64,000 nucleotides of DNA, taken from positions 62,001 through 126,000 of the forward strand of contig CAZDKK010000002.1 in the NCBI GenBank assembly GCA_964506245.1. The letters are read 5' to 3'. The translations under genes were made by a program, and so were the position numbers. How positions within the stretch are numbered: the stretch's first letter is position 1; each line of letters opens with the position of its first letter. Under the pieces are notes generated by a model. The model ran no database searches, was not told the origin of the DNA, and saw only the letters and a list, made by a program, of their open reading frames with translations. The DNA is from CAZDKK01 sp964506245 (lineage in GTDB: Bacteria; Eisenbacteria; RBG-16-71-46; CAIMUX01; WJJG01). Of the stretch, positions 27,327-35,845 are shown piece by piece.

Positions 27327-29477
27327 CTATCCGCCGCCGGCCGGCCCCGCGGCCGACCCCACGGCCGGCCCCGCGGCCGGTCCGGATTCCCACTCCCGCG
27401 CGAGGCGCTTGGCGTCCTGCGGGCGCAGCGGGAGCAGCGCCCGGACGGCGTCCGCCGGCCCGATCAGCGTGACGAAGCGCGCCTGCTGGCCCCGCGCAAC
27501 CAGCTCATACGACCAGGCCGGCACGCGCTCGCCATAGTAGGGTGCCCACCAGCCCCGGGGAACCTGTTCATTGCCGCGCTCCCAGTTGCCGGCGGGATCG
27601 CCCACGGCCCGGCATTCGAGGCGCAGCGGCCCGGCGGGCCCTGGGAGGAGCGTCGCGCCGTGATCGTCCCGCTCCGGCACTTCGTCCGCCACGAGCCAGT
27701 GGAGCCGAAACGTGTGCTCCTCCCCGCCCCCGGCGAGGTCATCGATCACCAGCCAGAGGTCGTCCCGGACGATCACGCAGCGCGTGTGACGCACCGGGCG
27801 ATAGCCGTCGTGGTGGCCACGAAAGACCGCCCCCCGCGGTGTGACGCGATGCTCGTCGAGATGCCCGGCCACCCAGTCGTGCCAGAGGAAACGCTCGCCG
27901 CGGCGCATCTGATCGCGGCCGTCCACGGTCACGCTGTTGTGACTGCCCGTCCCGGTGAAGTGCTCCATCCAGGCGCGCCCGGCGTTGTACAAGTAGGTCC
28001 CCGCATCGACCAGGATGTTCCGCCCCTGGAACCAGACATCCAGATGGAGCATGTCGGCCTGGTGCGGGCGGTGCTCGTACGCCCCGCAACGGATGATGGC
28101 GTGCGTGTTGCGTCCATCGAGTCGGTAGTAGCCGCCCTCGCGGAAGGCGACCGGAGCGTTCTCGCCCTCCATGAGTCCCGGGGCCACGTCCTTCTCAACA
28201 GCCACCGGCCCCCCGACCGGACCGCGGGCCCGCACCGGCGGCGCGTTCAGCCAAGCGGCCGCCTCCTCCCACGGCCCCGGGCCGTAGAGCGGTCCCTCGC
28301 CGAGGAGCGCGGCCAGGGCATGGAGCGCCGGGCGGTAGTCCGCGTACGCGCAGGAGGCCAGCGGCAGCAGGAGCGTGCCGTCGTTCGGCCCGTAGCTGGG
28401 CAGCGCCCCTGATGCGCGGTCCTGCAATCCGACGAGGAAGTGCACGAGCCGCCGCGCCGCAGCGACCAGCTCCTCGGGCGGCTCGACCTCTGCGGTGGCG
28501 CACAGCGCCAGAACCCAGGCGTACAACTGCGCGACCAGCCGCGCGTAGTTCGACGAATGCTGCACGTAAGAGCCGTCGGCGTAGACCTGCCACGCCTCTC
28601 GCCCCAGCGACTCCCGGCCGGCACGGCGCCACCGGGCGCTGTCGGGGAGGAACGGGAACTGCACGCCGATGGTGAAGAGCGCCGTGGCCTCGCTGATGGC
28701 ATGGTTGTTGCGCAGGCTGTGGACCGCGAACCCGTGAACGGCTTCGATGTGCCGAGCGTGATCGTGGATCGACTCGATCAGCCGGCTCAGGCGCGCATTC
28801 GTCGCGACCGGGGTGTTCAGGAACGCGTGCAGGCCGAACATCCAGGCCAGCAGGCGCAGGCTCACCTCCTGGCCGCAGCGCCAGTGAGGCCCGGTCTCGG
28901 GGGGATTGGCCGCGATCCAGTCCTCGGCCTGGACGAAGAACGCCTCGGGGTAGCGGGCGTCGTCTGTCAGGGCGAAGGCTCGCGCGAGCAGATAGGTCTG
29001 ACCGAAGCGCGCGATCTCCCAGATCGCCTTGATGTCGCCGCGCTCCGCGGAGAGCTCGTCGATCTTCATCCAGTGCACGTCCGCGGGCCAGCGCGTCCCC
29101 GTCAGCGGTGACCTGAACCAGTCGGGCGGATGGCCCACATCCCAGGCCCGGTGCGCGAAGAGCACCAGGCGGCCGCGCAGGACGTCGTCCGCCCGCGCGA
29201 CCACATCGTCCGGATCGTCGATGCGATCCCGCAGGGTTCGCGGGTCACCGGGAACGAAGAAACGGCGGGCGCTCGTGTGCAGGTGGCCGCGCAGCGATTC
29301 CCGGGTGCTGTCCCACTCCCACCCGGCGCCGCTGCGCCCGGGCGTCCCCGGCGCGGGCCGCGCGGGCAGCCGGCGGGCGATGCGCCCGCTGCGCAGCGCG
29401 AGTTCCCATGCGCCCCGGTGGGTCACCCAGCCCGGGCCATACTCGCGCAGGAGTGCCAGCGAATCCGCCCAGCGCAA
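27327..29477 (-). CDS. Heparinase II/III-family protein in a polysaccharide operon
   Basis: About 716 residues. No ATG lies near the likely start. The TTG at 29477 is used, 16 bases after the previous stop with GGGGGA nearby; frames further upstream overlap the oxidoreductase and look non-coding. The N-terminal alpha/alpha toroid carries VHWMKIDELSAERGDIKAIW and HWRCGQEVSLRLLAW with SLRNNHAISEA. The C-terminal beta-sandwich has HQADMLHLDVWFQG and GTGSHNSVTVDG. These are uronic-acid polysaccharide lyase folds; in biosynthetic clusters, alone with a bi-domain oxidoreductase, they are a standing association of unclear role, perhaps polymer trimming or epimerase-like. No signal peptide is seen. 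The last 18 residues come from four 12-bp repeats (GPAA GPAV GSAA GPAG). Confidence 0.85.
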   Translation of the reverse strand: MRWADSLALLREYGPGWVTHRGAWELALRSGRIARRLPARPAPGTPGRSGAGWEWDSTRESLRGHLHTSARRFFVPGDPRTLRDRIDDPDDVVARADDVLRGRLVLFAHRAWDVGHPPDWFRSPLTGTRWPADVHWMKIDELSAERGDIKAIWEIARFGQTYLLARAFALTDDARYPEAFFVQAEDWIAANPPETGPHWRCGQEVSLRLLAWMFGLHAFLNTPVATNARLSRLIESIHDHARHIEAVHGFAVHSLRNNHAISEATALFTIGVQFPFLPDSARWRRAGRESLGREAWQVYADGSYVQHSSNYARLVAQLYAWVLALCATAEVEPPEELVAAARRLVHFLVGLQDRASGALPSYGPNDGTLLLPLASCAYADYRPALHALAALLGEGPLYGPGPWEEAAAWLNAPPVRARGPVGGPVAVEKDVAPGLMEGENAPVAFREGGYYRLDGRNTHAIIRCGAYEHRPHQADMLHLDVWFQGRNILVDAGTYLYNAGRAWMEHFTGTGSHNSVTVDGRDQMRRGERFLWHDWVAGHLDEHRVTPRGAVFRGHHDGYRPVRHTRCVIVRDDLWLVIDDLAGGGEEHTFRLHWLVADEVPERDDHGATLLPGPAGPLRLECRAVGDPAGNWERGNEQVPRGWWAPYYGERVPAWSYELVARGQQARFVTLIGPADAVRALLPLRPQDAKRLAREWESGPAAGPAVGSAAGPAGGG

Positions 29478-29493
29478 GGCTGCGGTTCCCCCA

Positions 29494-31710
29494 TCAACGC
29501 GCCAGCTCGATGCGTCCGGCGCCCTCGGCCGCCGCGACCGCGGCGAAGGAAGCGAGGGTGACGTTCTCGATCTCCGCGAACGGGATGAGCGGATCGCCCC
29601 CGGACTGGATCCGCGCGACGAAGGCGCGGAGCTGCTCGCGGTGCCCCTTGCGGGGCCGCAGCAGGCGCGCTGGGCGCAGGCCGACCCAGCCGCGCCCCGC
29701 CAGCTTGCGGAAGTTCTCCAGGCGCAGCACGCGGCCGTCGCTGAAGACCTCGATCGTCTCCTTGGGATAGGCCCGGTGGCCGTTGGCGAAATAGAGCAGC
29801 GTGCCGATCGAGCCATCGGCGAAGGAGAGCGTGACCGCCATCTTGTCGTCGCGCACCTCGGCCCCCGCGACGGGACCGACCATCGCCGCTTGTACAGAGA
29901 CGATCGGGGAACCCGCCAGGAAACGCAGGAGGTCGATCCAGTGACAGCCCTCGCCGATCATCCGTCCGCCGCCGGCGCGGCGGTTCTGGGGCCATGCGTC
30001 GGCCGGCAGCGCCCCGGCATTGACGAGGGCGCTGAGGCACAGCGGCCCCGCGCGCCCGCGCAGCAGGGCCTGGGCACGCGCCGTCAGGGGCGCGAAGCGG
30101 CGGTTGAAGCCGACGTGCAGCATGACGTCGCCTGCCACCTCACGGGCGTGACGGATCTCTTCCAGCTCGTCCTCGGTGAGGCACAGGGGCTTCTCGACCC
30201 ACACGTGCTTGCCCGCGCGCAGGGCGGCCGCGGCCAGCGCGGCGTGCGAATCGTGACGCGTGGCGATGATGACCGCGTTGATCTCGGGGTCATCCAGGAT
30301 GTCCTGCGGGTCGCCCGTCGCCCGGGCGAAGCCGAATCGGCGGGCCATGTCCACCGCGGCGACGCCATCCCGCGACGCGACGGCGCCCAGCCGGGCCCTG
30401 AGCCGCTTCATGGCCGGCCCCAGCGTGCGCTTCGCGAAGTTGCCCGCGCCGATGAGGCCGAGCACCACCTCGCGCTCGGCCCGCACGCGGCCTGCCGCCG
30501 CGCGGGGGATCTCGCACTCGCCCAGGGCCACGCGGACGGGGGTGCGGGCCGGGGCGACGGGCGGGGCTTGCCCCGGGGTCCCTCGCGGTCCCTCGAGGGC
30601 AGGCTCCTCCGGATACGTGAGCAGGGTTGCCAGCGGGGCGTGTCCCGACGTCAGCTCCGTGTACGCGCGCTGGGCTTCGGCCACGGGAACGCGATTCGCG
30701 ATCAGCGCGCGCGGGTCGAGCTGCCCGGCGGCGAGGCATTCCAGCACCGCGCGGAGGTTGCGCTGCTCCGTCCAGCGCACGAGGCCGTAGGGATAGTCCT
30801 GCCCGCTCTCGTAGCCTTCGTCGTGACGCCCTGGCCCGTAGGAGCAGGAGACCTGGAACGTGATCTCCTTCTCGTAGAAGTCGGCGCGGTTCAAGTCGAG
30901 GTCGACGACGCCCACGAGGACGATGCGCCCCCGCTGCCGGCACATGCGCGCCGACTGGTGGACGATGCGGTCCTTCTCCGCCGCCGCGGCGATGAGAACG
31001 CCGTCGACACCGTGACCGTGCGTCAGCGCCAGGGCTCGGTCGACCGGATCTGCGCCCGCCGAGAGGTCGACCGCCTCCGCGCCGTACCCCGCCGCCAGCT
31101 CGCAGCGTTCGCGCACGGGATCGATCCCGATGACCCGGCAGCCCGATGCGCGCAGGAGTTGCACGGCGAGCAGGCCGATCAGCCCCAGGCCCGTCACCGC
31201 CGCGGTCTCGCCCAGCGCGGGGCCGAGCAACCGGATGCCCTGCAGTCCGATCGCCCCCAGCACGGTGAAGGCCGCCTGCTCGTCGGAGACCCCGTCCGGG
31301 ATCCGCGCGCACAGGTTCTGCGGAACGCAGACGATTTCGGCATGCGGCCCGTTGCTGACGATGCGGTCCCCCGGCGCCAGGTCGCGCACACCCTCGCCCA
31401 CGGCGATCACCGTGCCGACGTTGCTGTACCCCAGGGGCAGCGGGTCGTCCAGCCGGGATTGGACCGCCGCGTACGCGGCCAGCCACCCTTCGCTGCGCGC
31501 CTTGTCGAGCACCTGCTGCACGCGCTCGGGCTGCTTGAGCGCCTTGCCGATCAGACTGCTGCGGGCGAAACCGACCAGCATCCGCTCGGTGCCGGGCGAG
31601 ATCAGGCTCAGGCGCGTGCGCGCCAGCACGCAGCCGGGCCGCACCGAGGGCGGCGGCACTTCGGCCACGACGAGGTCCCCGCTTCTCAGATCTTGCAGGA
31701 GCTGCTGCAT
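29494..31710 (-). CDS. Bi-domain oxidoreductase: alcohol-dehydrogenase-like fused to Gfo/Idh/MocA
   Basis: 738 residues made of two enzymes in one chain. Residues 1-350 are a medium-chain dehydrogenase-like domain (SLISPGTERMLVGFARSSL, LPLGYSNVGTVIAVGEGV, AAVTGLGLIGLLAVQLLRA). It lacks the usual clear catalytic Zn Cys-His set, as is common for this family. From about residue 415 a Gfo/Idh/MocA domain follows (LGLIGAGNFAKRTL, VIIATRHDSHAALA, KHVWVEKPLCLTEDEL), an NAD-dependent sugar oxidoreductase. The fusion recurs in exopolysaccharide clusters next to heparinase-like proteins. It probably oxidises or epimerises a nucleotide sugar. It starts nine bases after the Wzz stop. Confidence 0.92.
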   Translation of the reverse strand: MQQLLQDLRSGDLVVAEVPPPSVRPGCVLARTRLSLISPGTERMLVGFARSSLIGKALKQPERVQQVLDKARSEGWLAAYAAVQSRLDDPLPLGYSNVGTVIAVGEGVRDLAPGDRIVSNGPHAEIVCVPQNLCARIPDGVSDEQAAFTVLGAIGLQGIRLLGPALGETAAVTGLGLIGLLAVQLLRASGCRVIGIDPVRERCELAAGYGAEAVDLSAGADPVDRALALTHGHGVDGVLIAAAAEKDRIVHQSARMCRQRGRIVLVGVVDLDLNRADFYEKEITFQVSCSYGPGRHDEGYESGQDYPYGLVRWTEQRNLRAVLECLAAGQLDPRALIANRVPVAEAQRAYTELTSGHAPLATLLTYPEEPALEGPRGTPGQAPPVAPARTPVRVALGECEIPRAAAGRVRAEREVVLGLIGAGNFAKRTLGPAMKRLRARLGAVASRDGVAAVDMARRFGFARATGDPQDILDDPEINAVIIATRHDSHAALAAAALRAGKHVWVEKPLCLTEDELEEIRHAREVAGDVMLHVGFNRRFAPLTARAQALLRGRAGPLCLSALVNAGALPADAWPQNRRAGGGRMIGEGCHWIDLLRFLAGSPIVSVQAAMVGPVAGAEVRDDKMAVTLSFADGSIGTLLYFANGHRAYPKETIEVFSDGRVLRLENFRKLAGRGWVGLRPARLLRPRKGHREQLRAFVARIQSGGDPLIPFAEIENVTLASFAAVAAAEGAGRIELAR

Positions 31711-31719
31711 GGGTTCATC

Positions 31720-32685
31720 TCACGTCGCTTGCTCTTGCCTGGATGCCGCCAGATGCTGCCGGACCGCGTCATTCGCGCGCATGTACACGATCGCCGCCAG
31801 CATGGCGATCACAACCGTGGTCGCGACGATCCTCGCCCGCGGCGGACCCGACTTGCGATCGGGGATGTCCGGGCGGTTGAGGATGTTGATGACCGAGGCG
31901 TAGTGCTCTTCTCCGACCCGCGCCAGCTCGCACTGGTCGCTCACCATCTTGTACAAGTCAGCGGCGGATTCGACCTCGGATCGAAGGGCATCGTGCCGAG
32001 TCATCAATTCGCCCGAGAGGTCCCGCGCCGGGTGCTCGCGCTCGAACGCCTGCAGCCGCTCCTGTGCGAGCTCCAGGATCTCGCGCCGCTGTTCGCGGCG
32101 TGTCTCGAGGAGGTCGCGGGTGTAGGCAAACCCCTGGTCGGTCTCGTGCTGGATGTAGGCGTCCACGCGTTCGAGCAGGCCGCCGAGCAACGCCGGGGCC
32201 AGGGCAGGGTCACGGTGGGTCGCCGAGGCATGCACGACATAGGTGCGCGGATTGATCTCCAGGCGAACGATGCTGCTGAGCCCGGTGATCAGCTCCGCGT
32301 CCGACGGCGAGTGATCGCCGTACTCCCGGGACAGGATCGCGCGGAGCGGCTCACCCTTGTGCTCCATCGACAGCAGCTCGGACAGGACGCCCCGGCTCAG
32401 GGCGATCTGCGTGTACATGGTGGCCATGGTCGCCGGCGTCGTGCCCAGCGCCGGCGCACCGATCAGCTCGCTGACGCCCTCGATCTGCGGCGGGGCCGCG
32501 TGCGGCAGAATGTCGGCCGTGGCGGTGTAGCGATTGGGGAGGCGCAGCGTGTAGGCCATGCTGACGGCGGCCGCGACCGCGAAGACGATCACCAGCGCCA
32601 GGAGATGGCGCCGGATGAAGAACGCCCAATCGACAATCGTTGCCGCGAGCGGATCGGTGGCCTGAGGGGGCCGCGGATGGGTCAT
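31720..32685 (-). CDS. Wzz-type chain-length determinant protein
   Basis: 321 residues from the ATG at 32685 (weak CAGGGA upstream). One membrane helix near the N-terminus (about 28-48, HLLALVIVFAVAAAVSMAY), a periplasmic part with the PNRYTATADIL opening of Wzz domains and a long coiled coil (LETRREQRREILELAQERLQ), and a second membrane helix near the end (IVATTVVIAMLAAIVYM). There is no C-terminal tyrosine-kinase domain. Such proteins set the length of polymer made by a Wzy-type polymerase. A sigma-70 promoter with an internal palindrome lies 90-120 bases upstream. Confidence 0.9.
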   Translation of the reverse strand: MTHPRPPQATDPLAATIVDWAFFIRRHLLALVIVFAVAAAVSMAYTLRLPNRYTATADILPHAAPPQIEGVSELIGAPALGTTPATMATMYTQIALSRGVLSELLSMEHKGEPLRAILSREYGDHSPSDAELITGLSSIVRLEINPRTYVVHASATHRDPALAPALLGGLLERVDAYIQHETDQGFAYTRDLLETRREQRREILELAQERLQAFEREHPARDLSGELMTRHDALRSEVESAADLYKMVSDQCELARVGEEHYASVINILNRPDIPDRKSGPPRARIVATTVVIAMLAAIVYMRANDAVRQHLAASRQEQAT

Positions 32686-32773
32686 CGTCCCTGACTCCGT
32701 GACTGTGCCCGGACTCCCCGGGCCGGACGGACCGAGGCCGCGTCCGGCGCCCAACTCCATCGGTCCGGCGCAA

Positions 32774-32802
32774 GGAATAATCCCGGACTCCGGGCCTGTC
32801 AA
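32774..32802 (-). promoter_or_regulatory. Sigma-70 promoter for wzz with a 13-bp palindrome in the spacer
   Basis: On the minus strand a perfect TTGACA (32802-32797) is followed after exactly 17 bases by TATTCC (32779-32774), three of six matches to TATAAT. The spacer contains CCCGGA-G-TCCGGG (32782-32794), a perfect palindrome, in the place where a repressor could block RNA polymerase. It lies in the 152-base gap between the polymerase-like gene and wzz, so the lower part of the operon may have its own control. Confidence 0.55.
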
Positions 32803-32837
32803 CCGAAAGGCCCGCGGTCCCGTGCGCGTAGCGCCTT

Positions 32838-34394
32838 TTACCACATGAACTTGAGGACTGCCCACCCGACATGGGCCACGGCGACCAGGCCAAACCACAC
32901 CCCGCCTGTCAGCCGCAGCTCCCCGCGGCGCGCGGGATCCTCGAGATCCGGCAGGACAGCGAGCAGGATCATGGCCGGCAGGAACTGACCGAGGTGGCGG
33001 GTCTCGAGCGAGGTCGCCGCCACGGCGCCGAGCGCTCCGAGGGCGTAGAGCGTCAGGAAGAGGGGGGCCGCCGCATGGGGCTCGTGTCGCCGCGCGGCAC
33101 GCAGCACCTCGCGGATCCCGGTGATGGCGAGCGGCACGATGGCCACCAGATAGATCCCGTGCCACGCCTTGAGGTAGATGTAATCGACCATGCCCGGCCG
33201 CAGTCCCGCCCAGAGCGGGATCGGGTTCACGATCAGGGAGAAGGACCCGAGCAGCAGCCGCACCGGCAGCGGCTGTTGCACGATGAGCGCCATGCCGAGC
33301 GAGCCCTCGGTCGTGGCTCCCGTGCCGACCCGCTCATAGGTCTCCGCCACCGCGGCCACCGTCCCGGTCACGGACTGCACGCCCGCCAGCAAGTGGGCGT
33401 AGAGGAGCACCAGGCCGACCGCGAGGATCCCCACCGCGAGGAGTCGCCCGAGACCCGGCCGGCAATACCAGAACCACGTCACGAGCGCCAGCAGGGCAAA
33501 GAGCGCGAAGAGCGGTGCACTCGCCGGCCGCAGGCCCAGGACGACCCACGCGCCCACAGCCACGGTCACGAGCGCCACCAGGAGGCGGATGGCGCTCATC
33601 TTCTGCACCGCCCGCACGAGCGTCCACAGAACCACGGTGTTGACGAGGAGTGTGAAAGCGTCGCGCAGGAAGAGCGCGCCGAAGAGCCAGAACATCCCGC
33701 AGGCCGCGCAGAGGGTGCCGGCGCGGCGCAGACGCGCGTCGATCGAGGCCGCCTGCGCGCGGCCTGAGTGCCCATCGGGCGGGTTCGGCGCGATTCCATG
33801 CTCCACCAGCTCGCGTGCCATCCGCACCGTCAGCGCGCCGACGCATCCCACGGTAAAGGCGTTCAGGAGGACGCCGATCCAGGGCCCGAAGTTGAGGCCG
33901 CAGGCCAGACAGATCCTGTAGAAGGATTGCCAGACTAGGACGGCGTAGGGAGCATTGACGGGGAATCGCTCGCCGAGGCGGTAGTACGGTGGCTGGCGGA
34001 GGATCGCATGGTAGAAGGCATCCGCATCCGACGTGCTCAGCGGCGTCCCGAACGCCCACTGCGAGTAGGCCTGGCACAGCCCGGCCATGAGCACACACAC
34101 CGCGTACGTGAGCGCGAACCCGCGCACGACCCAGCGGTCACCGCGGCTGAGGTACCACGTCGCGCCGGTCCCGAGGGCAAGGAGCACTGCAACCAGGGCG
34201 AGCGGGTCGAGGGTGCGGTGGAGGTCGGCCAGCAAGGCGCTGCCCGCCAGAAGGCAGAGCGCGACGGTCGGGTAGCGCACGAGCGGAGAGAAGAGGCTCA
34301 CCAGCGCGAGCAACGGGGTGGGCACGGCGCGCCCGCCGGTTGCGCCGCCCGCCGGGCCGCCCAAGGTCGCGGCTGTCGCTGGTGCTTCGGACAT
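32838..34394 (-). CDS. Polytopic membrane protein, candidate polysaccharide polymerase or ligase
   Basis: About 518 residues from the ATG at 34394. Roughly ten to twelve hydrophobic segments run through the protein (for example YPTVALCLLAGSALLADL, ALTYAVCVLMAGLCQAY, LLVALVTVAVGAWVVLGL, LLAVGILAVGLVLLYAHLL, APLFLTLYALGALGAVAA). A larger outside loop after the third or fourth helix contains SDADAFYHAILRQPPYYRLG. It fits no family exactly, but position directly upstream of wzz and size are those of a Wzy-type polymerase or EpsG-like protein. A membrane glycosyltransferase of the ArnT/PMT kind is the alternative. The function is inferred from context only. Confidence 0.75.
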   Translation of the reverse strand: MSEAPATAATLGGPAGGATGGRAVPTPLLALVSLFSPLVRYPTVALCLLAGSALLADLHRTLDPLALVAVLLALGTGATWYLSRGDRWVVRGFALTYAVCVLMAGLCQAYSQWAFGTPLSTSDADAFYHAILRQPPYYRLGERFPVNAPYAVLVWQSFYRICLACGLNFGPWIGVLLNAFTVGCVGALTVRMARELVEHGIAPNPPDGHSGRAQAASIDARLRRAGTLCAACGMFWLFGALFLRDAFTLLVNTVVLWTLVRAVQKMSAIRLLVALVTVAVGAWVVLGLRPASAPLFALFALLALVTWFWYCRPGLGRLLAVGILAVGLVLLYAHLLAGVQSVTGTVAAVAETYERVGTGATTEGSLGMALIVQQPLPVRLLLGSFSLIVNPIPLWAGLRPGMVDYIYLKAWHGIYLVAIVPLAITGIREVLRAARRHEPHAAAPLFLTLYALGALGAVAATSLETRHLGQFLPAMILLAVLPDLEDPARRGELRLTGGVWFGLVAVAHVGWAVLKFMW

Positions 34395-34440
34395 CGCCGG
34401 CACAGTAGTGCGCGACCGGAGGCCACGCAAGCGCGGCCCG

Positions 34441-35799
34441 CTAGCCGTTCTGCGGCCCTTCGCCCGCGCGCGGATCCACCCCCAGCGATCGCATCTTGCG
34501 ATACAGGTTCGTCCGCAGCAGGCCCAGGCTGCCCGCCGCCCGCTCGACGTCCCCGCCCGCCTCGCGCATCCGGCGCACGATCAGCTCCCGTTCGAAGCGC
34601 TGGCGCGCCTCGCGCAGCGTCTCGCCATGGGTCTGGCTCCAGATGTCCGCCTGCCCCGCGCGCGGATGGAAGTCGATGTCGCTCGCCAGGATGCGATCAC
34701 CCTCGCAGAAGAAGGCGGCGTTCTTGACGACCTTGGCCAGCTCGCGGACGTTGCCCGGGTAGTCGTGCTGCTTGAGCCGCGCCAGCGCCTCGGGCGACAG
34801 CTCCTTGAAGCGGAGGTTGTTCTCGTCCAGGAATCGGCTCAGGAAGTTGGGCGCGATGTCATCGATGTCCTCCAGGCGTTCGCGCAAGGGGGGCATCTCG
34901 ATGACGAAGGTCGAGAGCCGGAAGTAGAGGTCCTCCCGGAACTCCCCGCGCGCGATTAGCTCCCCGAGGTTGCGGTGCGTTGCGAAGATGAGCCGCGCGT
35001 CGACCGGCACCTCGCGCGTCTCCCCCACCGGCGTGACGGTCTTCTCCTGCAGCACGCGCAGGATGCGGCTCTGCAGCGGCAGCGCGAAGTCGCCGATCTC
35101 ATCGATGAAGAGCGAGCTGCCCTGGGCTGCCTCGAAGTAACCCTGATGATCGCGGTGGGCGCCGGTGAAACTCCCCTTCTTGTAGCCGAAGAGCTCCGCC
35201 TCGATCAGGTTGGGATTGAGCGAGGCGCAGTTGACCTTGTGCAGGGGGCGGGCATAACGCGGCGAGAAGAAGTGCAGGTTGGCGGCCACCAGCTCCTTGC
35301 CCGTCCCGCTCTCGCCCAGGATGAGCACGCTCTCGTTGAGCGCGGCCAGCTTGCGCGTCAGGCCCGTCACACGGCGCATCGCGCCGCTGTGGCCCAGGAG
35401 GGCGTGCCGGGCCTGGGCGGAGCTGCGCGCGTTGTGGATCGAGAAGGCATTGCGCACGGACGTGAGCAATCGCGCCAGAGAGACGGGTTTCTCCAGGAAG
35501 TCCAGCGCACCGTGCTGCAGGCAGGCCAATGTCTTCTGGATGTCGCTCTCGCCGGACATCATGATCGCCTGGGCGTTGGGGAAGCGCTCGCCCAGGACCT
35601 TCACCAGATCCTCACCATCGAGCCCGGCACCGGGGAAGAAGATGTCCAGGATCGCCACAGCCGGGGGCTGCTGCGTTGCGCGCGCGAGAAAGTCTTCCGG
35701 CGCGGCGGAAGTCTCGACCTGGTAGCCTTCGCGCGTGAGGATGGTGCGCAGCCGTTCCAGGATGGCCGCGTCGTCATCGACAACCCACAGGGTCTCCAT
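34441..35799 (-). CDS. Sigma-54-dependent response regulator (NtrC/NtrX-like)
   Basis: 452 residues. The ATG at 35799 has GAGGGAGAGCGAGG upstream and gives METLWVVDDD directly; a GTG 18 bases further up is rejected. Receiver domain 1-120 with phospho-acceptor Asp52 (VAILDIFFPG) and Lys104. AAA+ domain with Walker A GESGTGKE (162-169), Walker B SSLFIDEIGDF and the sigma-54-contacting loop GSFTGA (209-214), where the usual GAFTGA has Ser for Ala. A Fis-type helix-turn-helix ends the protein (AAGSLGLLRTNLYRKMRSLG). It activates sigma-54 promoters when phosphorylated by the kinase encoded just upstream; the sigma-54-like site at 46667 is a possible target. Confidence 0.95.
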   Translation of the reverse strand: METLWVVDDDAAILERLRTILTREGYQVETSAAPEDFLARATQQPPAVAILDIFFPGAGLDGEDLVKVLGERFPNAQAIMMSGESDIQKTLACLQHGALDFLEKPVSLARLLTSVRNAFSIHNARSSAQARHALLGHSGAMRRVTGLTRKLAALNESVLILGESGTGKELVAANLHFFSPRYARPLHKVNCASLNPNLIEAELFGYKKGSFTGAHRDHQGYFEAAQGSSLFIDEIGDFALPLQSRILRVLQEKTVTPVGETREVPVDARLIFATHRNLGELIARGEFREDLYFRLSTFVIEMPPLRERLEDIDDIAPNFLSRFLDENNLRFKELSPEALARLKQHDYPGNVRELAKVVKNAAFFCEGDRILASDIDFHPRAGQADIWSQTHGETLREARQRFERELIVRRMREAGGDVERAAGSLGLLRTNLYRKMRSLGVDPRAGEGPQNG

Positions 35800-35845
35800 G
35801 ACCTCGCTCTCCCTCACCTGGCCTGTTTTCGGGGCAGTCCGCCGT

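Noticed and set aside
29029..32694. Very long open plus-strand frame (over 1200 codons)
   Set aside because: Runs antisense through heparinase, bi-domain oxidoreductase and Wzz genes; its translation is rich in Arg, Gln, His and Asp without domains.
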